Program-made: the position numbers and the translations under genes | In this document: positions 6,068-7,258 of the stretch, one piece after another | Layout: each line of letters opens with the position of its first letter | How positions within the stretch are numbered: position 1 is the first letter of the stretch | Notes under the pieces: model-generated | Databases searched by the model: none | The model's input: only the letters and a program-made list of their open reading frames with translations | What the model was told of the DNA's origin: nothing | Assembly (NCBI GenBank): GCA_946496415.1 | Contig: CAMMGP010000054.1 | Coordinates: forward strand, 1 to 7,258 | DNA from: an uncultured Clostridia bacterium | GTDB taxonomy: Bacteria; Bacillota; Clostridia; Christensenellales; Aristaeellaceae | Length of the DNA stretch: 7,258 bases | Reading direction: 5' to 3'

Positions 6068-6115
6068 ACTGGCCTCCAAAGATACAGTTTTCGGGAAAAT
6101 GCGAAATGCGCCGCG

Positions 6116-7258
6116 TCAGGCGTGGCGCATGAAGAATGTGAACATCGCCCGCGGCCCTGCCTCGGGGTACGTGAGCGCGATCTCCCATTGTCCCTCCGGA
6201 AAACTCGCGCTCGCCTCCAGGCGCCTGGCGTCGGCAACGGGCTTGCCCTCCCAGGAGAGCAGCATCGGCCCCAAGCGGACGCCGCCGCCGAAGAATTCCG
6301 GCGCGAAGGGGGAATGGAAGGCGTAGTGCAGGGCGCGCGGAGCGCTGAGATCGAATACGTCCACCAACTGCGCGCCATATTCCTCGCGGGAGAGCATCAG
6401 CGTGCGCTGATGGGCGCGCACGCCCTCTTCGGCGGCGTAGGCGTGCGTGACGTCCACGCCCATGATGGCGCGGCTGGCGTCGGAAAAATCCCAGTCCGGA
6501 AGAGGCTCGGCAAGGGGACGGGGGAGCTGCGCAAGCGGCAGATTGCCGCCGCTCAACACGCAGGCGCGGTCGAGGAACACACACAGGTCGCCGACATTGG
6601 CGCGGTCGCCGCCGCTGGTAAGACCGCAAAAGAACCCCGCGCCGCGGGCGAGCATCAGCCGCCCGTCTTCCAGCGCCGCGTGCTTGAGGCGGGGCGCGGG
6701 GGAGAAGTCCTCCTCCAGTTCAGCGCGCAGAGAAGCATCCAGAAGCCGCCCGGTACAGGTGGGCGAAGGCAGCGCACGCGCGCGATGGATGGCCGCGCCC
6801 AGAGCGCGCAGCGCCCCATCGCCGGCAAAACAGCCAAGGCGGTAGATGGCCGCGCCGGAAAGTTCGAGGCGCACAGCGCCTTCCGCGCAGGTAAAAAACC
6901 AGTCCTCTTGCACATGGGCAAAGAGTATCTCATCCAGCCAGGATTCGCCGGGCGCTTCCCGCGTCAGGTCCGCCGCTCCGGCGCTGACGCGGCGGATGAT
7001 CTGGGCAAGATCCGCCAGAGCGCAGGCGTCGGTCAGGCGTTCCGGCAGGGGCGAGCGCTCGCGCTCTGCGCAGGCGCAGGCAGCGTCCAGGCGGCGCAAA
7101 AGCGGCTTGAGCGCCAGAAAGAGGCGTTCGCGGTCGTCTTCGAGGAATAAAAGCGCCGTGACGGCGGCGCAGTAGACCGCCGTGGAGCACAGGTAGTCGT
7201 CGCAGGCGACCAGCGGTTGCAGTACGCGCCGGCGGGCCTCCTGCAAAAGCCGCGCGGG
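6116..7258 (-). CDS. Diverged heparinase II/III-like protein, N-terminus outside window
   Basis: The frame runs in from the right edge with 380 visible residues and no convincing start; a TTG at 7246 has no support, so the gene is 5'-partial. The first 100 or so residues are helical and Ala/Leu-rich (CDDYLCSTAVYCAAVTALLFL), compatible with the end of an alpha/alpha toroid. The rest looks like the beta-sandwich half of the heparinase II/III family: ANVGDLCVFLDRACVLSGGN (about 220-239) lines up with the family's NDVGxFxxxxxGxPxLxDxGN stretch. Then come IMGVDVTHAYAAEEGVRAHQR (about 265-285), a strand ending LVDVFDLSAPRALHYAFHSP, and a C-terminal barrel. Family members cleave acidic polysaccharides. 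The histidine-rich HNHNDVG part I would expect reads GGDRANVGD, so catalysis is doubtful. The assignment comes from pattern memory, not a search. It lies 48 bp before the GNAT-Nim gene and is probably co-transcribed with it. Confidence 0.6.
   Translation of the reverse strand, partial: PARLLQEARRRVLQPLVACDDYLCSTAVYCAAVTALLFLEDDRERLFLALKPLLRRLDAACACAERERSPLPERLTDACALADLAQIIRRVSAGAADLTREAPGESWLDEILFAHVQEDWFFTCAEGAVRLELSGAAIYRLGCFAGDGALRALGAAIHRARALPSPTCTGRLLDASLRAELEEDFSPAPRLKHAALEDGRLMLARGAGFFCGLTSGGDRANVGDLCVFLDRACVLSGGNLPLAQLPRPLAEPLPDWDFSDASRAIMGVDVTHAYAAEEGVRAHQRTLMLSREEYGAQLVDVFDLSAPRALHYAFHSPFAPEFFGGGVRLGPMLLSWEGKPVADARRLEASASFPEGQWEIALTYPEAGPRAMFTFFMRHA

Noticed and set aside
6068..6115. 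Possible terminator or promoter in the gap between the heparinase-like gene and the GNAT-Nim gene.
   Set aside because: Only a weak TTTCG/CGAAA pairing is seen, with no T-run and no recognisable -35/-10 pair. I treat the genes as co-transcribed.
5999..7150. A 383-codon open frame on the plus strand opposite the heparinase-like gene.
   Set aside because: Its composition is typical of an antisense GC-rich frame, with no motif or plausible ribosome binding site. The minus-strand frame fits the operon direction.

Overview
This is a GC-rich window with well-formed bacterial expression signals: AGGAGG-type ribosome binding sites, two near-consensus sigma-70/sigma-A promoters, and ATGA stop/start overlaps. 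The gene content is several GNAT acetyltransferases, a NimA-like flavoprotein domain, an MsbA-type exporter, a small XRE regulator and a heparinase II/III-like protein. It suggests a chromosomal segment of a GC-rich Firmicute of the Clostridia type, perhaps gut-associated. The taxonomic call is an inference from gene families and signals; no rRNA or marker gene is present.

Layout. (1) Positions 1-486, plus strand: the end of a small two-helix membrane protein of unknown function, open to the left window edge, followed by a rho-independent terminator at 511-542. (2) Positions 3483 down to 542, minus strand: a promoter, an ABC exporter with fused membrane and ATPase domains, and two different GNAT acetyltransferases. 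The exporter and first GNAT overlap by 4 bp and the second GNAT follows after 22 bp, so this looks like one transcript. (3) Positions 3557-4052, plus strand: a divergent promoter, an XRE-family regulator of 105 residues and a hairpin terminator. (4) Positions 7258 down to 4062, minus strand: the C-terminal part of a diverged heparinase II/III-like protein, then a GNAT domain fused to a NimA-like FMN-binding domain, then a zinc-type alcohol dehydrogenase (MDR superfamily) overlapping it by 4 bp. This unit converges on the regulator, and the long hairpin at 4013-4052 can serve both directions.

How the parts may work together. The XRE regulator and the exporter operon are divergently transcribed from a 236-bp spacer that carries both promoters, repeated ATTTCC elements and short perfect palindromes. 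The simplest reading is a regulator that controls itself and possibly the exporter operon. Exporter plus acetyltransferases fits efflux and modification of small toxic molecules, but no substrate can be read from the sequence. The GNAT-Nim fusion and the dehydrogenase are probably co-translated and may act on related small molecules.

I see no CRISPR array, tRNA, rRNA, insertion sequence, phage module or clearly new defence system. Most of the window is ordinary. The best leads are the GNAT-Nim fusion, the heparinase-like protein that appears to lack the family's histidine motif, and the repeat-rich divergent promoter region.
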